Assembly: GCF_949628265.1 (NCBI RefSeq)
Contig: NC_088786.1
Span: 13,888,001-13,952,000 of the forward strand
Direction of reading: 5' to 3'
Origin: Cloeon dipterum
Taxonomy: Eukaryota > Arthropoda > Insecta > Ephemeroptera > Baetidae
DNA: 64,000 bases
Shown one piece after another: positions 33,207 through 46,218 of this stretch (its first letter is position 1; every line of letters starts with the position of its first letter). Made by a program: the position numbers and the translations under genes. A model generated the notes under the pieces. It made no database searches. It worked only from the letters and a program-made list of their open reading frames with translations, and had not been told where the DNA came from.

Positions 33207-36200
33207 ATGACACTCGTTGACTCATTGCTGTCATTCTTTAATTGCACTAATCTAATTTCATGTATAATTAATGAATTCTCTTGGTTGAGATCGATAGTTG
33301 TTAGACTCATAAAGTTCCAAATAATAACATTGCTTTTGCACGAAACTGGGAGCAGGGAAAAAACCTGAGAAAAAAGGCTGCCACCTACGCTGATTGTTAT
33401 GCACAGTCTTGCACTTGGCTGTGAAGTTGAAAAATCGGCGAATCTCGATGCCCGGCGGCGACGTTTGAAAAGCACATTGTTCGCGTTGCTGCTCTCGGTA
33501 CATTTCCCAGCCGAGGTGGAATCGTGCCGCGCGAAGAATGTGTTTTCTCCGTCTTATCAGCGGCCAATTTCGTTTCATATTTACGGCTGAGGGGGAAAAC
33601 ACAATATGCGCAAGAGGCGCAAAGGTGAAATTATAATTTGTTGTTTGCACTGCGGCGCGAACGGCCCGTGGCTGGTTTTCCTGCACTATTGACGGCCGAG
33701 TCCTGTAATTAGCCGGCACTCACGCTTCTTTTTGATAAAGCGCGAATCTTCGTTCCTTTCTCATAAATATATTCAAATGTATGATCCACTCGTTCGCTTG
33801 CTCGCGCGCCAGAGAGAAAGACGAGAGATAAGTGGTAATATGTGTTTTGGGAGGCGGGCTGTAATTTCGGTGTCTCATTAATAATGACGCCACGCATTCT
33901 GCTGCGAGCCATGCTCCAAACGGACACAACAACGCAGGTGCTGCGCGCTTATGGAATTCTCTTCGCTCCTCGTGGCTACATGAACAAAAATTTGATATCC
34001 ACGCTGGTTTTGCTTGACCTCTCTCAACCGAAAGGTGATCCCAAAGCTAAAGCATGACAGCCATTTTATTACAAATTCACACATTTAAAAACAGAATAGT
34101 TAAAAGAATTCGTGCAGAATCAAAAATGAATCCAGGCACAATAAGCTTTCTTGCTAGATTTGTACATATGAAATAATGCTACAATTTCATTTTTAACGCA
34201 AACGTCGCTTCAATAAAAATAATAAATTAAATCCTTAATATTAGATAATAAATGTATCTAAATAAATCTCAATTAGAAGAACAATAAACTCTTTTAAGGA
34301 ACAAACATCTTGTTTTATTAATTTTCTTATTTTGAATAAATTATAGGCAACGATGGCATTTTACCGCTTCAAACATATTTTTCGACCGTGTAACTTTAAC
34401 GGTGCGCCGAATGAAACAATTTTTCGCAGATCTGAGGCTGAATTATACATTTCGCAATGACTCTTGATTTAAAGCATCCAATTGCGACGAAGGCCATTCA
34501 AACAAGATATATAACTCTTGAGCGGCAGGAAAACCGCGTTTTGGCGCAGTTTGCGATAGTGGAAGCGGGCGAAGAGCAATTAGCTCTGAAAGCTGCGAGT
34601 GCTGAGAAACGCAGAGCGCTGCTTTTTGCAACATGCAGACTGCTCGACGGAGTAAATTAATTAAAATATTAAGTGTGCGCCGGCGGCTCGTTAACAATAC
34701 TCTGCTGCGTGAGATAATTAGCATAAAGCAAAACCCGTTTTCGCCAGAAATGCGAGTGTGTATGTGAGTGTGTGTGCTGACGGACGCGGAGGTCCAATGA
34801 GAATGGCAATAATATTGCACTTCCTTTAATTATTCGCCATGTGAACGTGTTCTTTTCGTGTGGATGTGTGCTTACAGGATGGGCCAACAGTCCCAAGCCA
34901 AATTTCGAGCAATAAAGCTCACATTCATCAGAACATAAACTAGAATGCATGGGCGAATATAGTAAATCTTAGTTTCAATTGTTCAGTTGCATTCGCTATA
35001 CATATGAATGCATTAAAAATTATTTGTTATTGTAATTCGAAATGTGTAATATGAAATCAAGTTTATATTCAAAGTCAAATTCAATAGCTTTTTGCTATAT
35101 AAATCATGAATGTTTGAAGGAACTTTTGTGTTATAACAGCAAGAATATCTTGCCAGAGAAACTGGAGAAACCTCAAAATTAATTTAAAAGTAGAACTTTA
35201 TCATTTTGCGGGTTTTACGGTCAAACTCATGATTCCGTTTCGGTTGCCGCGTGCTGACACATCCTGTACCGCGCTGCATTTTTACTTTCGTCCCGCGGTC
35301 TCGAAAAAGACAACAATTTGGCCACGCATCCGGCTGAGAGCAGCAGTTTCAGTCCGGATTGGCCGGTGCAGCCGTGTGTGAAATTTCAGCTCGACTGACT
35401 AAGTGCGCGCCGCGCGGCCTTAAATAATTAGCCTCGGCGGCAGCCAAACAATGCGCGGCGAGAAACCAATGGCTGAACGAGCGAGAGGCCAATTCCGTCC
35501 AACGTGCGCATGCAAATGAAACTGGAACCTTTTATTTATTGTTATTAGACAGGGAGACGCGAGAGCGGCGCGGAACAATTAGCGTATTTATTATTTGGGA
35601 CTTTACATTTAAATTAGTCTGTCGGGCGCGAGTTTTTGTTCTTGTTGAATGGTGATTTGCGCGCGCTGCTGCGGGAGATTGCTATCTCGATATTATTCGT
35701 TACTGCCAGCTCCTTCAGCGTTTCCTCTCTGAAACATCTAGGATTGTTAAAAAAAAAATGCAAGGGGTGACTGTTTACGTAATTTGCAAGATTCTGATTC
35801 TTGTTAAATTCAAAAACAATCTTATAATATAACGATTTAGATGACGCTTAGTCTGTCTAATTCTTTCTATGTGCGATGAAATATATTTTACTATTAGGGC
35901 AAAATCTGTTTCTTAGGTTAGGACATTAATTTTAGTATATGGTACGTTTGGACATTGTATAGCACCCCATTTATTTTTATAAGAAAAATGTGACTATAAA
36001 ACTTAACCACAAAATCCCGTCTTATTGAATTGCTATTTTGTGATCACAAATAAATAAGTGGTACATAAATGCTTTCCTCAAATGTTAAAGGCGTCTGAGA
36101 GGGAAAATGCTGCATGGACAGAGGAGATTGTGGCTTTTGAATTTTGTTAGAAAGGTCAAATGATGCGGCATGTGTGATGCGGCATGATTATTCACAGAAT

Positions 36201-37220
36201 TCATTATCTTCTCTTGTTGAGTGCATTTCAAGATAAAGTGCGCTCAATTGTTTCCTTAATTCGAACCTTCCTGCATCACCTTCCTGCAGTAGCGAAATTG
36301 GTAAATAGTATAATAGTTAAAAATGGGATATATAGTAAACAAGATTTTTTTCATTGAATGTCAACCCTCAGGGTTAATACTTCAAAGAATTATTAAAATA
36401 AATTTGAATTGGCTAATAAATATTTATCTTTTTATTCAAACTTGTTTAAATTCCCCTTAATATCAAAATTAGGTGATTTTCCAAAATTGAGCTGCCCAGT
36501 TTTAAAAACTCCAAACCAATATTTTGATAGATCGGATACATTTAAAGTTAACCATGCCGAGTTTTCCATTTTTTCAACAGTCAAAGAACCTAGCGAGGGG
36601 TGAAACGTGAAAAATTGTTTGATTAGGGTGGTCAGTAGGCGGGTCGTCGCGATAATTACTCTTCTGCCGGTGTGGCATGGCAAAGGTGAAGTGCATAATA
36701 TTTCGCCATAAGTGTGTTGGAGCCGCATGAGGGCATGTGTGGCTGGCCGCGCTGCTTGCGTGTTTCCTTGGCCGCAATCGCGCCTCTAGATCTGCGATCG
36801 CCTGATAAGCAATATAATTTCATGTCATTCTGTCGTATACCGTATACGCGCGTCGCTGGCTGACCAAACTGCATTCGGCCAGGTGAGCCCTTCGTCCTAT
36901 ATACGCGCAAGCCGGCCGGCCATAAGCCCTCACCTATACATATATGCATGTTCGCCTTCTCTCGCTCTCTTATGTTCTGTGCTCCGTGTTTGATCCTATA
37001 AATTATGTCGCGCGCTGCACTTGCAGGAATTATTGCTTCTTGAGCCGCGCCATTGTCCCATTGTGCCGCGGAAAAATTAATTCTAGCGTCGGACCGATTC
37101 ACAATTTGTCATAATAAAGAATTTGTCTCGCAGCACGAAAGCTTTGCTGAGCAGGCAAACAACTGCAAGTGCAGATGAATGAAAACCTTGATAAAAATGC
37201 CAACGTTATTTTTCTTATAG
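33207..37220. other. Non-coding stretch with GC-richer blocks
   Basis: GC-richer blocks at about 33,390-33,980, 34,440-34,900, 35,230-35,720 and 36,610-37,090 alternate with AT-rich DNA. Open frames reach 153 codons on the minus strand in these blocks but overlap frames on the other strand and show no domain. TGATGCGGCATG occurs twice at 36161-36186. Confidence 0.5.
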
Positions 37221-37427
37221 GACAGCATGGGAGTCAAACAAATTTTTGGATATTTTGTGCAAATTAATCAATTGGTCACCGGAATCGTCAGAATTTCCAC
37301 CTTATTTAAATTCTTAAAAAATGTGGCGCTTGACATAAAGAGCTGCCAGTACATGGTGACGTCACCAATATTCAATATCATTAACAATAAAAGGACTCGG
37401 AGAGTAAAGTTTTTCTGCTTCCCTTAG
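37221..37427 (+). CDS. Candidate terminal coding exon
   Basis: TTATTTTTCTTATAG is followed in phase 0 by 68 open codons (DSMGVKQIFGYFVQINQLV, later LKNVALDIKSCQYMV) ending at TAG 37425. AATAAA follows at 37472, 45 bases on. The acceptor, open frame and poly(A) spacing agree with a last exon. The product is not recognised. Confidence 0.35.
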   Translation, partial: DSMGVKQIFGYFVQINQLVTGIVRISTLFKFLKNVALDIKSCQYMVTSPIFNIINNKRTRRVKFFCFP

Positions 37428-37471
37428 GTGAGGATGACTTCTGAGGCACTCATTTTTGGTTGTGTGATACA

Positions 37472-37477
37472 AATAAA
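37472..37477 (+). terminator. Possible poly(A) signal
   Basis: AATAAA at normal distance behind the candidate terminal exon ending at 37427. Confidence 0.3.
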
Positions 37478-37479
37478 AG

Positions 37480-39190
37480 AGGCACTAAAATAAAATCCAA
37501 CATGCAGTCGAGCAATCACACACCCTGATCTTTGCCACCCTGATCAGCGATGACGTCACAAAAGTACTGGCCGCTTTCTTTGTTTAGTGGCCATTTCTAA
37601 AAATTCCAACAGCGCTAAACTTTTAGACATTAATAATAAATTGTATGAATGAATATTTTCCATGATAATTAAAAAAATTAAATCAAAAATTTTGACTCCA
37701 AAAGATTTCATTTAAATTTAGACAGCAGTTTAATAATTTTGATCTATACAAATTATGGGAATGGCTGTCTTCATTGACCGACTGTCAGTCCCAATTTCCG
37801 CCAACTACACACGCACTTGACGAACTCTCTCAGCTCAAACCGGACAAAAGCGAAAGCGAATTGTCCAGAGCTATTAGAGGCGTCCATTAATTTGTTACCT
37901 CTCCGTTTATTCCAATTCATTGCTACTGAGAATAATGTCTTTCTCGCGTGTCGAGGGATTTTACTTTGGGCCGCTTACTCGCTCTCGTATCACTTGCTAA
38001 TGTATTAAATTTACTAGTTAGTTACCTTGGACAAAAATAAAATGTGTATGGAGACACACGAACCAAGTATGTATAGTGTCAGTGCTGTTTCGTCCTTCGG
38101 TGTGGCACGCGGCGACGTTTTTTACTTATTAGAATATTAATCCGCGCTCGAAATTTACTCCCTCACGGTAGATTTTGCCCAGACAGCTGCATCGATTGGT
38201 TAAAAGCAGGTAATTTATGCCCAGCGAATACGGAACTCTCATGCAAGTGAAGTAAAATGTATCGTAAATTAATTCCAATTTTATTCGGGCTAGGACCAAA
38301 AGTATTCACGCGGTGACCACCATTTTAAAGTCTCAAATCTAGATCATTGAGAAATGAAGCATATCACAACAGATTATTTACATAAAAGTGATATCAATTT
38401 CATCTTTAGATTTAAAGGTTTGATGTGAGGCACTATTTTGACACCTTAAAATATAATATAAAAAACAAACCATAAATTAAATAGGTTTTATGAATTTAAA
38501 TTTCATAAATTGACTTAAATGTGTCTAAATATTAATTTATTTGAGTTTAATGAGCCTTTCTTAGTAAAGTTATTAGCATATTCATCAAATTAATTTTTTG
38601 TTAACGTAATAATGGTCTGGTTTTTTTTAATTGCACGTCAGCTGATGAGCACGCCTTCGAGTTAAAAATTGTTTAATTCTGCATTTCCTTCGCCGTTCTA
38701 ATTAAAAGAGCAGAAAACAAGGAGAAACTTTAACATTCCATCTTCCGTTGGAATTTCTGCCCTGAAAATTAAAGAAAATATAGTTTTTCACGTGGCATTA
38801 TTTATTTTCTGTGCAAATACAACAAATTCCATCTTACTCGGTCTGTCAGTTAGTATGCCATGAGCTGATTCACGACTTTTAAGCGCGGTTCAGGTGAGTA
38901 AGTACAGGAAGTCTGTCAAAAAATAGTCGCTTTGTAATGTGCGTGCTTACCCAGAATACATTAAAATTCACCCGAAAATGCGTCGTAAAAGACGTATTTG
39001 TTCATTTGTGTGGAACTTGTGGAATAAATTATATACAAATGGCTTTCTTTGAGATAAATTAAGCTAAAAATGGTGTAACTTTTTCAATGGAAACTGGTGA
39101 TTCGGCATTTAATTGCACAGCACCATTAAATGCTATGAACACGCATGCAAGGCTCATTCTTAATATATATTTTTTGTTTGCAGCACTTAC
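37480..39190. other. Non-coding stretch
   Basis: Mostly AT-rich. A TCAGTT at 38846 followed by CAG/GTGAGTAAG at 38892 would fit a short non-coding first exon on the plus strand, but nothing confirms it. Confidence 0.45.
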
Positions 39191-39287
39191 ATCATAAATG
39201 TTAAGCGATGGAATGTGAGGCATTTGCAATACATCACGATTCAAATAAAAAGCTGGCAAATAATTGTTTAGAATTACGATTTTTGCC
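39191..39287 (-). CDS. Candidate internal exon, minus strand
   Basis: On the minus strand the acceptor CAGTCTTCAG and a near-ideal donor (TATGAT/GTAAGTGC) enclose 97 bases. The open frame encodes 32 residues (AKIVILNNYLPAFYLNRDVL, then QMPHIPSLNIYD). The frame also continues past the donor to a stop at 39059, so an unspliced terminal exon is an alternative. Family unknown. Confidence 0.3.
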
Positions 39288-42200
39288 CTGAAGACTGAGT
39301 GTAAATTATCGTCAAAAATGTTTACTGTCGCAAATTTACGCCGACAACGGTAGATAACTCTCTAGCAAGACATCTACAATAGCATTTTGCGGCCGATTCC
39401 GCGTGCCGACTTCTCGGATTTCGTCTCGCGCGCATATTTGTCCCGTGATGGCAACTGAATTAGGGACGAGATGCAAGCAAGCAGTAAAAATTTATGTCCG
39501 CCCGGCGAGACTCACGTACGAAAATCCCAGCGAGCGAGCAAGCGCGAACGAGCGTGCAAATTCCCAGCACCGGGACGAATAGAAGGCACGCAAATAAATA
39601 AGCGCGAGTGTCAACGCGAGCATTGTTTTTCAGCATAAAAACGGCGAGGCGTAAATTTGACTCGGAATAAAATGTAATATTGCCCACACCAGACACTCCA
39701 CCCGAGACGACAGAGCACATAAATCTCGCATCCCAACGTACATCTCGGCGAGCTGAAATTAAAAGAGCAGAGAGAAAAGACGAGAACACGCGGGAGAGCG
39801 CCAAATTAAATTAAAATAAAAGCGGACGAAATTTCGGCGATTGCTCCTGCTGATAATGAGGCGGTAACAAGATGTTTGAACAGCGTCCCTTATTCTCGCT
39901 CTGTGTTGATCATTCAATAATGAGAGAGTGAGAGAGAAAGAGAGACGCGCGGTTTTCACCTTAAATAAGATAATATTTGCCGATAAATTAGTGCCGGCCA
40001 TTGAGGAAGTTCAGACGAGGCGACAAAGTAATTAATATGATAATAGTATTATCACCAAGGGGGGCGAGCAGAAATTTATTCTATTTTGTGCCGGACTAAT
40101 CACTCGATGATGTAGCACATATGCATCGCTGTTTTCGCCGGATTTAATACAATAATAATAATAGCAGCCGGAGATTATTACAAGATGAAAAACTATAGGG
40201 TGGAGTTAATGATAAAAACATGACTGGCCAAATCTCTCTCTCGCCGGGCCTTTTCGTTCATCGTCTTCTCTTTTTTGTAATCATCTTATACGAGCGTTTG
40301 ATTTATTATAATGTGTGTATAAATTCGGCCGTGTAACAACTTGTTAAACGGTTATTATCATCATTTCTCGGTGTGTGCCAGAAAACAGAGGGCAGCGCGC
40401 ACAACTCGTCTCGCTGGATCAAAACATTTTTCACGGCCTCTCGCGGGAGAGAAAGAGAGGCTGGGGACTCTATTATTATGCGCGCGCCATCCACTATCCA
40501 ATCTCGTTCCTAACCGGTCATTAACTGGTGTTTAATTAAATATGTGAAACTATTTAACTACTTACACATTTTGCAATGTACATATATGAGATTATGAAGT
40601 GATTCTAAATTATAGCACTCTACTTTATTTGATATACCCAGTCTCATTTTTTTACTTTCGCATCTTGCATTGATTACTAATTACTATAGTAATAATTTAT
40701 TACTTTTTTCCACCACTTAGAATATATATTATACTAAAATAATTTAACAGAGTAATTTAATTTGATTGGACTGAATAAATGAATTCTTTTTATTTTTCCT
40801 TGATATTACTAACTGACGATATGAACTGGCTTTAATTTTTTTAGACAACTCCATATTTTCAGCATGGATGGGCCAGAGATACAAAAAATTCTTCTGCTGT
40901 TATGTTTCCTTTCTTAACTTATCTATTTTAATATTTCTGATCTGCACCTAACTTAATATTTTGCTTCAGTGGTAAAACGTGGATGCATGCTATCCTCGAT
41001 TTATCCAGTGGAAACAAACCTTTTGGCACCAAGACCAGTTACACTGCTCAGGGTGTAATTTCAAGAAGGCAACCACACCTGTGGACCAGGGACCCTCTCG
41101 CGATTGGCAGAGTCGAGGCAGCCAAAGGCAGGCAGGGTGCAGTAGCCATGCGTCACTCGGGACCGAAAGAGATAACACTTGTAGAGAGACACACGAGAGA
41201 GGGATAGCTATAATTCTCAGCGCTGCAAACAAGTAAACACTCTTTCTCTCTCTCACAAAGGGTCTCCACCTCCAGCAGGCTCCTGTATTGGTCGCGGCCG
41301 CCGGTGATCAACGGCCGCGTATTCCCCGTGTTCAGAGATACCCTGTCCAGATAGGCGCGCGAGCACCGAGAGACTTTTTAACCCATGTGTGTATGCTGAA
41401 ATATATCACCGTTCCCTTTTTTTGTATTTTACAAGTTTCAATTTCTTGTTCCTCCTCTCTTTTTCACTCTTCGGAGAGTATGCCTTAAACGGTTTACTCT
41501 GCGCGTGCAGATTTGAAGTGCATCGAAATCAGGACAGCCAAAAACTGTGAACAGCCCCGCAAAAATGGTGGAACTAGTTATGGTCAAAATTCAAATGCTA
41601 CTCAGGAAAAAATATGAAAATAATTTTTACGTTCGTTACATTAAATTATTTTAAGATTTTAGGTGGAGGAAAATGAAGTTATTGGAAGTTCCTATTGTTA
41701 TAATTTATTCAATCATATGCTTATTTTTTAAATATTAATTTGATGCTTTTGCACGTCAAATTTAGGACTAATGTTGAAACCACTCAACTCAAACATATGC
41801 ATATCAAACGGTTCGCGCGCACAAGGCGGCTTTTTTCCTCTGGGCGCAAATGTGTTCACGTACCGACGATTAATATCTGCCTGGAATAAAGCAAAAATTA
41901 TTTGCCGCGACTCCTCCCACAGTCAGAGCAGCAAAAGTGTTTCGAAAATTCTGACCGCGAGTGCTCATAATGTTCTCTCGCGCCGTCTGCGCATGAAAAT
42001 AAGGTGATCTTATATTAAATTTTCTGAGCACTGCTGCGGCTCACGGCCTGGAAATAATATTATATTTCGGCCGGGGCACATAAAAATGTTTCCAATAAAA
42101 ATTAAAGCAACATTATAAAAGTGATGAAGTGTTGAGATAGCCTAACAAGCTTATACTTCGCCATACCTAGAGGCCCGAATTTACCTTTTTATGATATTAT

Positions 42201-42405
42201 ACGTTCTCCCTCGCGCGCGCGCCTTCTCTTCTTAATGTGTATGTACTCGCTCTACACATTATCTCGCGGGACCATTGTTCATCTACTTTCAGCATCTCCG
42301 TGTTTTAATGTATTCAAATATGCATTTAATCGATAACTCGATCTATTGGTAAATTACCCGAAATTTTTGATCGCTTGGCATGCGAACGTTATTTTTAATG
42401 TGCAG
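39288..42405. other. Non-coding stretch with GC-richer blocks
   Basis: GC-richer blocks lie at about 39,400-40,500 and 40,980-41,380, with a short GA-rich tract at 39922-39945. A frame at 40971-41207 is open after an acceptor-like TTTTGCTTCAG, but another frame over the same bases is open too, so I make no gene call. Confidence 0.45.
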
Positions 42406-42448
42406 TACTTCTTATCACGCGGAAAATGAAGCGTGCATAATGTTCAAG
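42406..42448 (+). other. Candidate 43-base exon, plus strand
   Basis: Acceptor TTATTTTTAATGTGCAG and consensus donor AAG/GTAAGTG flank one open frame reading TSYHAENEACIMFK. The splice sites are good, but the length is too short for coding evidence to be strong. Confidence 0.2.
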
Positions 42449-42795
42449 GTAAGTGTCTTGATCAGCACTATATAAAATTATATTGTATATTTTTCACACA
42501 GTTATGAACGATTAAAATTGTTTAAATCGTTACAAATCTCTAGAAATTACTTCATTTTCAGGGGTTTCCAATAATTCTATAATTTGAGCAAAGCACAGAA
42601 CTCAGCTCATCTCGTCAGTCTTCTGGTGTTTGTCTACAAAACGTTTGAGTGTTTTCATAATTTCTAATTTAATTATTTCATGAGGAAAAATTCCCTTTGC
42701 AAACAGCAGTCACTCGACTTTCAGCTTAAGCAAAAAACAAAGCATCTCGTTGCTAGTTTTTGCAGTATCACTCTAGAGGAATAAAAGTTTGTTAC

Positions 42796-42918
42796 CTTGA
42801 CGAGCTGTGCAGATTTTTTCTTTAGCCACCAGCGGCAGAAAGGACTAAAAGCACCTACCGACACAGTGGCCTGGTGAAACGCCTTCACCAGCTCTGTTTC
42901 CTTGGTGGCAGCAGGCGC
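42796..42918 (-). CDS. Candidate internal exon, minus strand
   Basis: On the minus strand the acceptor TTCCGAACGCTCAG opens a frame reading APAATKETELVKAFHQATVS. This continues in frame to a donor AAG/GTAACA at 42795, giving 41 codons, phase 0 at both ends. An earlier donor (TCG/GTAGGT at 42858) would give 20 codons, also phase 0. The first 20 residues look strongly protein-like. The gene is not identified. Confidence 0.35.
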
Positions 42919-44052
42919 CTGAGCGTTCGGAAATATTAAAAATAATGAGCAGCTGCATTTCCAAACGCGGCGGCGACCGAAACCTCTGCAGGAGCTCTCT
43001 ATATTGCCTCCGAGTGGTGGCTTTTTAATTTAATGAATGTGCACAACACACATTGCTTTTAGCCAGTCTATCTGTCAGTCCCGCAGAGCTAAAGAATATA
43101 AGAATCACCTGCCTCCAAAAATATAATCTATCAGCTGAATGTTCATTTGCAGAAAGAAAATAGATGAAGTTAGCAATAGCGGTTAAAATTTGAAATTTAT
43201 TTTATTGATTTTGTAAATTGAATTTATGTAATTATTAGAGCAATCTAAATATATATTTAATATGTTTTTTGTATAACTAATCTCTAGACAACGATAAACT
43301 TATTTTAAAATTCAGTTCACGTAGGTTTCAAATTGGTCTAAATCCGCAATCACCACATTATTATCTCTTATTAAAAACACGTTACGTCAATTGTATTTCT
43401 TTGTCAATTTCTCTGAAAGAGTAATGTTTCCTACAACTGTATATTACTTTACAGTGGGTAACATTAAATTGCGCAATAATTGCCATGCACGCTATCATTA
43501 TTCCGCGCAGATCTGCACACTCAAATGCCTTATTTAACACACTGCTCTGAATATATTTTCCACATTTAAGTCTCATGCATCGGCTAATATTATTTAAGAC
43601 AAGCAAAAGTTAAACGAAATGGTTAGAAACCATCGTTTATGAAAAAATATCTCTAGATTGAGTGAGAGTATAGTGATGTCGATTAAGGAATTTACAAAAA
43701 AAAAGTGTTTTCTGTTTCAGTGTTTATTTTTTTCTCTAGTTTCACTCTTATTGTTTTTCTTTTGATTTCTCAAATGCAGACCCTCGAAAAAGTGCCACAA
43801 GGCTAATTGCAAGCGCAGAACGCTCATTAGCTGCTCATTATGTCAAGATTCGTATCTGGCCTGTCAACACCTGATTAGAAAAAAGCATACGGATATGTGT
43901 TTTCTTTTTCATTAACTTACTAGAAAAAGGCACGCACCGCCGAAAAATTGGGTGGATTCCCATGCACGCACAACCCCAGCAGACAAGAATTCCAATCAGC
44001 GCACAAGGGTAATTAAAACTGGTGATTACCTCGTTCAAGAGCCACACAGCAC

Positions 44053-44055
<3 letters not shown>

Positions 44056-44092
<37 letters not shown>
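44056..44092 (+). repeat. (CT)n microsatellite
   Basis: Perfect dinucleotide run of about 37 bases (GA on the minus strand). Confidence 0.97.
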
Positions 44093-44094
<2 letters not shown>

Positions 44095-46156
44095 TGATTA
44101 GATTTTTGTAATCAACCGGCGCGAGGCCTATAATTTCCCAAATTAAATCACTCTCGGCGCTCAATAAGCAGCGTCAGACAAATGGCAATCAGCAAACTGC
44201 CCAGCGAAAAGGTGGAAAACACCGATCGTCAAAGTCTCCACTGATTTCTGAGATGTGTTTAATGCACAAACAGCTTATACCGCATCAATTATAGTTGCAA
44301 CCAATAGTTCAGTTCTTTTTTATTTATTAGCCAAAATAAACCAAAACGAAAAGAAATTATCCGTCATTTCTTAGACTGCTTGCTTTTTTGCATTGCGATA
44401 AACCATTGAAAGATTGCAGAAATTTTATATTAAACAAATATGAAGGATTGGTTATTGTTGAAATATAAGTATCTCCGAGAGTAAATTGACATCATTACAA
44501 TTCACTTCACGATGCCTTTGATTAATATCATTTGGGGCATTCAAATTCACCCATGCTTGCGTTACCTGCTCGTCCACATGTCTCTCGCGGGGAAATTTGG
44601 AATGCCAGTAAATTGCTTCAACGTTTTACAACTATCCATACTACGAGACCACATATTAATTCAGTCCACGAAAAAACTAATTTTGCATGATTAAAGTTCA
44701 AATACGTATCCGTACGATTCTTCTAACAAAATAAATTTTCTACATTTCCTAAATCACATGCTAACATCCCTAACATCCAGTGCATTGTAATGTACCAAAT
44801 GATTTTTCGCAGACGCGCGCCTGAACGAACTAGTTCTTGGTGACCGAAATGTATGTATAATGATTAATCATTCTACAAAGTTGTGATATAAAGAGATAAA
44901 AATTTAGGAGGAATTGGTCCATTAGAATTGAGAGATATCTGCTCTCAAATATTTCAGCAAAAATGGTTTAACTTGAACTTTAGTACACACTAATTCAACA
45001 GTAAAAATTAGTTTTTTATTTGTCAAATTCTGATAGTCAAGTCCTGACAGCAAAATTATTGAAAAAATTGCAATTCGCACGTGGGACAACCTGAACGATG
45101 GCGCAGAAAAAGAAGAAAGCAATATGGGCTCGCATTTATAATAGTACGGCTGCGGCAGGCGCGCGAGTACCTCCCACTTGCGATATAAAGCAGCGAGAGC
45201 AAGAAAGATGGTCCTGAGATGATAGATCGGCCCTAATAACTGGTTACAGTTCGGACCTCTTTAACCCGCTGATCTCGCCGTGCGTTTTATTTAACTTGAT
45301 GGGAATCTGTTAAAAGGTGAGAATGGGAAGAGAGCCGCGCGGCCGGAAAATTATTACGTGAGCGAGCGAGATGAACGCCGAATATGATGCTGCCTGGCCC
45401 TGGCTGATAATTGACAGTTATAAATATGGTGGTATTAGCGTTTAAGCCCGCGTGTGTATGCTTATGAATAACGACACGAACGTGCCGTGCCGCGTGGTGA
45501 TGAAGATGCTCGCCGCACGATAAAAATCCTTTCGATTTCCACCAGCACGCCGATTTGCTGGGAAATTATAATATTTATCGGCGCCGTTTTGACATTTATT
45601 AGATGGTAATCGGCCGATTGAGCGCTCGCCGAGTGTTGATTTTGACTCCTGATAGATATGGATACCTGTGGTTATAGATTTTCGCGGCCTGATTGATTTG
45701 TTCAGTAAATCAGATTTCACCAGTTCTCTGTACTAATCGCTTCCTGATTGAATTCATCGCAAACTAGCAGAAGGAAAGAGGGTTTATTATTTGGTTGAGG
45801 CTGTAAATGATTTCGTAAATGAAGTGCAGGAGATGGTAGAGCAAGGAAAATGAGTATCAAAGCACACAGTACATTCGATCAATCGTGATCAACACATTTA
45901 TTGCTTTTAAAACTTGAGGGAAAAAACATTCTTTCAGTTCAGAATTCTGAGAAAAACATTTGGCTAATTATTTGTTTGAATGCACTAGAGTTATCGTTCA
46001 AACACAGATTTGGCGACAGATTGTTCTACATAAGGTAACACAAGGCTTTGAAGCACTGCTCAGGCACTGCTGCATTGACTAAAGAGGGGCCATGTGTCAC
46101 ATTCAGTGCGTCCGCGACCCACCAAAACAAATCGACACCATGCATTGTTGTTGCAA

Positions 46157-46159
<3 letters not shown>

Positions 46160-46218
<59 letters not shown>
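46160..46218. repeat. (AT)n microsatellite
   Basis: Nearly perfect AT run of about 59 bases, self-complementary and able to extrude a cruciform. Confidence 0.97.

Noticed and set aside
33258-33719. 153-codon minus-strand open frame
   Set aside because: It overlaps several other open frames in a GC-richer block and matches no family; likely chance.
40971-41236. Open frames after an acceptor-like TTTTGCTTCAG
   Set aside because: Two overlapping frames on the same strand and one on the other are open, so openness is not informative; no family match.
44781-44796. miR-33-like word GTGCATTGTA
   Set aside because: Only ten bases match and no complementary arm is found nearby.
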